A stretch of DNA of 64,000 nucleotides from Planctomycetota bacterium (GTDB lineage: Bacteria > Planctomycetota > UBA1135 > UBA2386), in NCBI GenBank assembly GCA_016713175.1, contig JADJPQ010000008.1:124001-188000 (forward strand), read 5' to 3'. Below the pieces are notes generated by a model. The model saw only the letters and a list, made by a program, of their open reading frames with translations, made no database searches and was not told the origin of the DNA. The position numbers were made by a program, and so were the translations under genes. Below, piece after piece: positions 63,284 through 64,000 of this stretch (position 1 is its first letter; each line of letters starts with the position of its first letter).

Positions 63284-64000
63284 ATGCGCATCGCACTCGC
63301 CATGGCCTTCGGTTCGGCATTCGCGGCCGCCCAGGCCCCCGACAACGCCGTCTGGGCCACCAACTTCTCGTCCGGCGCCGGCATCCGTTCGATCTCGAAG
63401 ATCGACCCGATCGGCGAAGTCTTGACCTCGGCGTCGATTGCCGGCTTCACGCCGTTCGGCTTCGGCATCGATCCCACCGGCAACATCTGGCTGGGCAGCA
63501 ACGGCACCACCGTCGGTCGCTTCGACACGACTGGCACCGTGACCGCCTCGTTCCCGGTGGGTTCGTTCCCGCAAAGCGTCGCCATCGACGCTGCCGGCTT
63601 CGTCTGGGTCGCCAACCGGACCACCAACAGCGTGATGCGCTTGGATCCGAACGGCAACCAGGTGACCACGGTCAACTTGCCGGCCGGCACGACGCCGATC
63701 GGCATCGTCGTCGATGGTCTGAGCCAGGTCTGGGTTTCGGGTTTCCACGCCAGTACGTCGACGGCGCACACGCTGACGGTGCTGGATCTCGGCGGCAATG
63801 TGTTGAACACGTTCACCTACAACTCGGCGGCCGCGGGGTTCGGCTTCTCGTTCCCGACCGCGGACACCAACGGCAACATCTGGGTCGCCAATCAGGCGCA
63901 GCTGGCACTGCTGCAGGTCGATCAGCTCGGCAATGTCGTCACCACGACGCCGATCACGCAGGGACTGCCGCGCGGCTGCGCGGTCGATGCGTTCGGCAAT
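63284..64000 (+). CDS. Secreted NHL/Vgb-like beta-propeller, 3' end beyond the window
   Basis: The 5' 239 codons of an exported protein (signal peptide ending FAAAQ); the frame stays open to the last base. AGGAG lies 8 nt before the ATG. Repeated blades of the form GFGIDPTGNIWLGSNG, SVAIDAAGFVWVANRTTNSV, GIVVDGLSQVWVSGF and GNIWVANQAQLALL mark an NHL/virginiamycin-B-lyase-like propeller. Whether it has enzymatic activity cannot be told, as the C-terminus is missing. Confidence 0.85.
   Translation, partial: MRIALAMAFGSAFAAAQAPDNAVWATNFSSGAGIRSISKIDPIGEVLTSASIAGFTPFGFGIDPTGNIWLGSNGTTVGRFDTTGTVTASFPVGSFPQSVAIDAAGFVWVANRTTNSVMRLDPNGNQVTTVNLPAGTTPIGIVVDGLSQVWVSGFHASTSTAHTLTVLDLGGNVLNTFTYNSAAAGFGFSFPTADTNGNIWVANQAQLALLQVDQLGNVVTTTPITQGLPRGCAVDAFGN

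Noticed and set aside
1..64000. tRNA, rRNA, CRISPR arrays, prophage and insertion sequences
   Set aside because: No cloverleaf-like conserved elements, rRNA segments, regularly spaced repeats, integrase/phage structural genes or IS transposases were recognised on either strand by eye.

Overview
The window reads as chromosomal DNA of a high-GC member of the Planctomycetota. The evidence is the set of PSCyt1/DUF1549/DUF1553, DUF1501, DUF1080 and PVC-type dehydrogenase/TIGR02603 haem proteins, an ECF sigma factor overlapping a Ser/Thr kinase, many large secreted proteins with a shared C-terminal beta module, and DUF2911 proteins. It is almost fully coding. Long antisense open frames are common because of the GC content and were treated as shadows. 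No rRNA, tRNA, CRISPR array, insertion sequence or prophage was recognised. All family assignments come from reading motifs; no database was searched.

Region 1 (1-10.7 kb): secreted proteins of unknown role, broken gene remnants, and the most striking feature of the window. This is a two-gene minus-strand operon in which each gene carries one in-frame UGA at a likely redox position. The upstream gene (5236 to 4289) is a thioredoxin-fold protein whose CxxC motif reads U-T-P-C. The downstream gene (4201 to 2948) has a U-L-C motif in an exported protein resembling ThuA/class I amidotransferase-like folds. Each UGA is followed, after 15 and 16 nt, by a perfect hairpin with a 5-nt G-rich loop, in the position of a bacterial SECIS element. 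Both are therefore best read as selenoproteins. Next to them lie a DUF2911 protein and a decayed nicotinamide phosphoribosyltransferase (nadV).

Region 2 (10.7-17.1 kb): an ECF sigma/Ser-Thr kinase-TPR pair, a lipoprotein and a beta-helix surface protein.

Region 3 (17.1-26.9 kb): one long plus-strand operon for a TonB2/TtpC-type energised outer-membrane uptake system. It encodes a lipoprotein, a TonB-dependent receptor (with a single frameshift near its 3' end), a DUF3450 coiled-coil protein, a TtpC-like MotA/TolQ/ExbB protein, ExbB, ExbD, TonB and a TPR protein.

Region 4 (27.1-39.1 kb): the phosphate uptake operon pstSCAB on the minus strand with phoU divergent, followed by a six-gene membrane complex related to hydrogenase-4 and respiratory complex I. 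Its large subunit lacks the nickel-ligand cysteines, so it belongs with the energy-converting hydrogenase-related (Ehr) group, not with active hydrogenases.

Region 5 (39.1-45.8 kb): a DUF2911-like protein, a small exported protein behind a start-site hairpin, an alpha/beta hydrolase overlapping an RlmD/TrmA-type RNA methyltransferase, an Rpn-type nuclease and an AraB-like ribulokinase.

Region 6 (46-56.1 kb): a planctomycete periplasmic operon: DUF1553 cytochrome, DUF1501 protein, a 1306-residue five-module fusion protein, and a TIGR02603-type cytochrome c lipoprotein.

Region 7 (56.1-64 kb): a CAP-domain secreted protein, a serine beta-lactamase-like hydrolase, a dienelactone-hydrolase-like enzyme, a HAD phosphatase, a TPR protein, and an NHL/Vgb-like propeller protein cut by the window edge.
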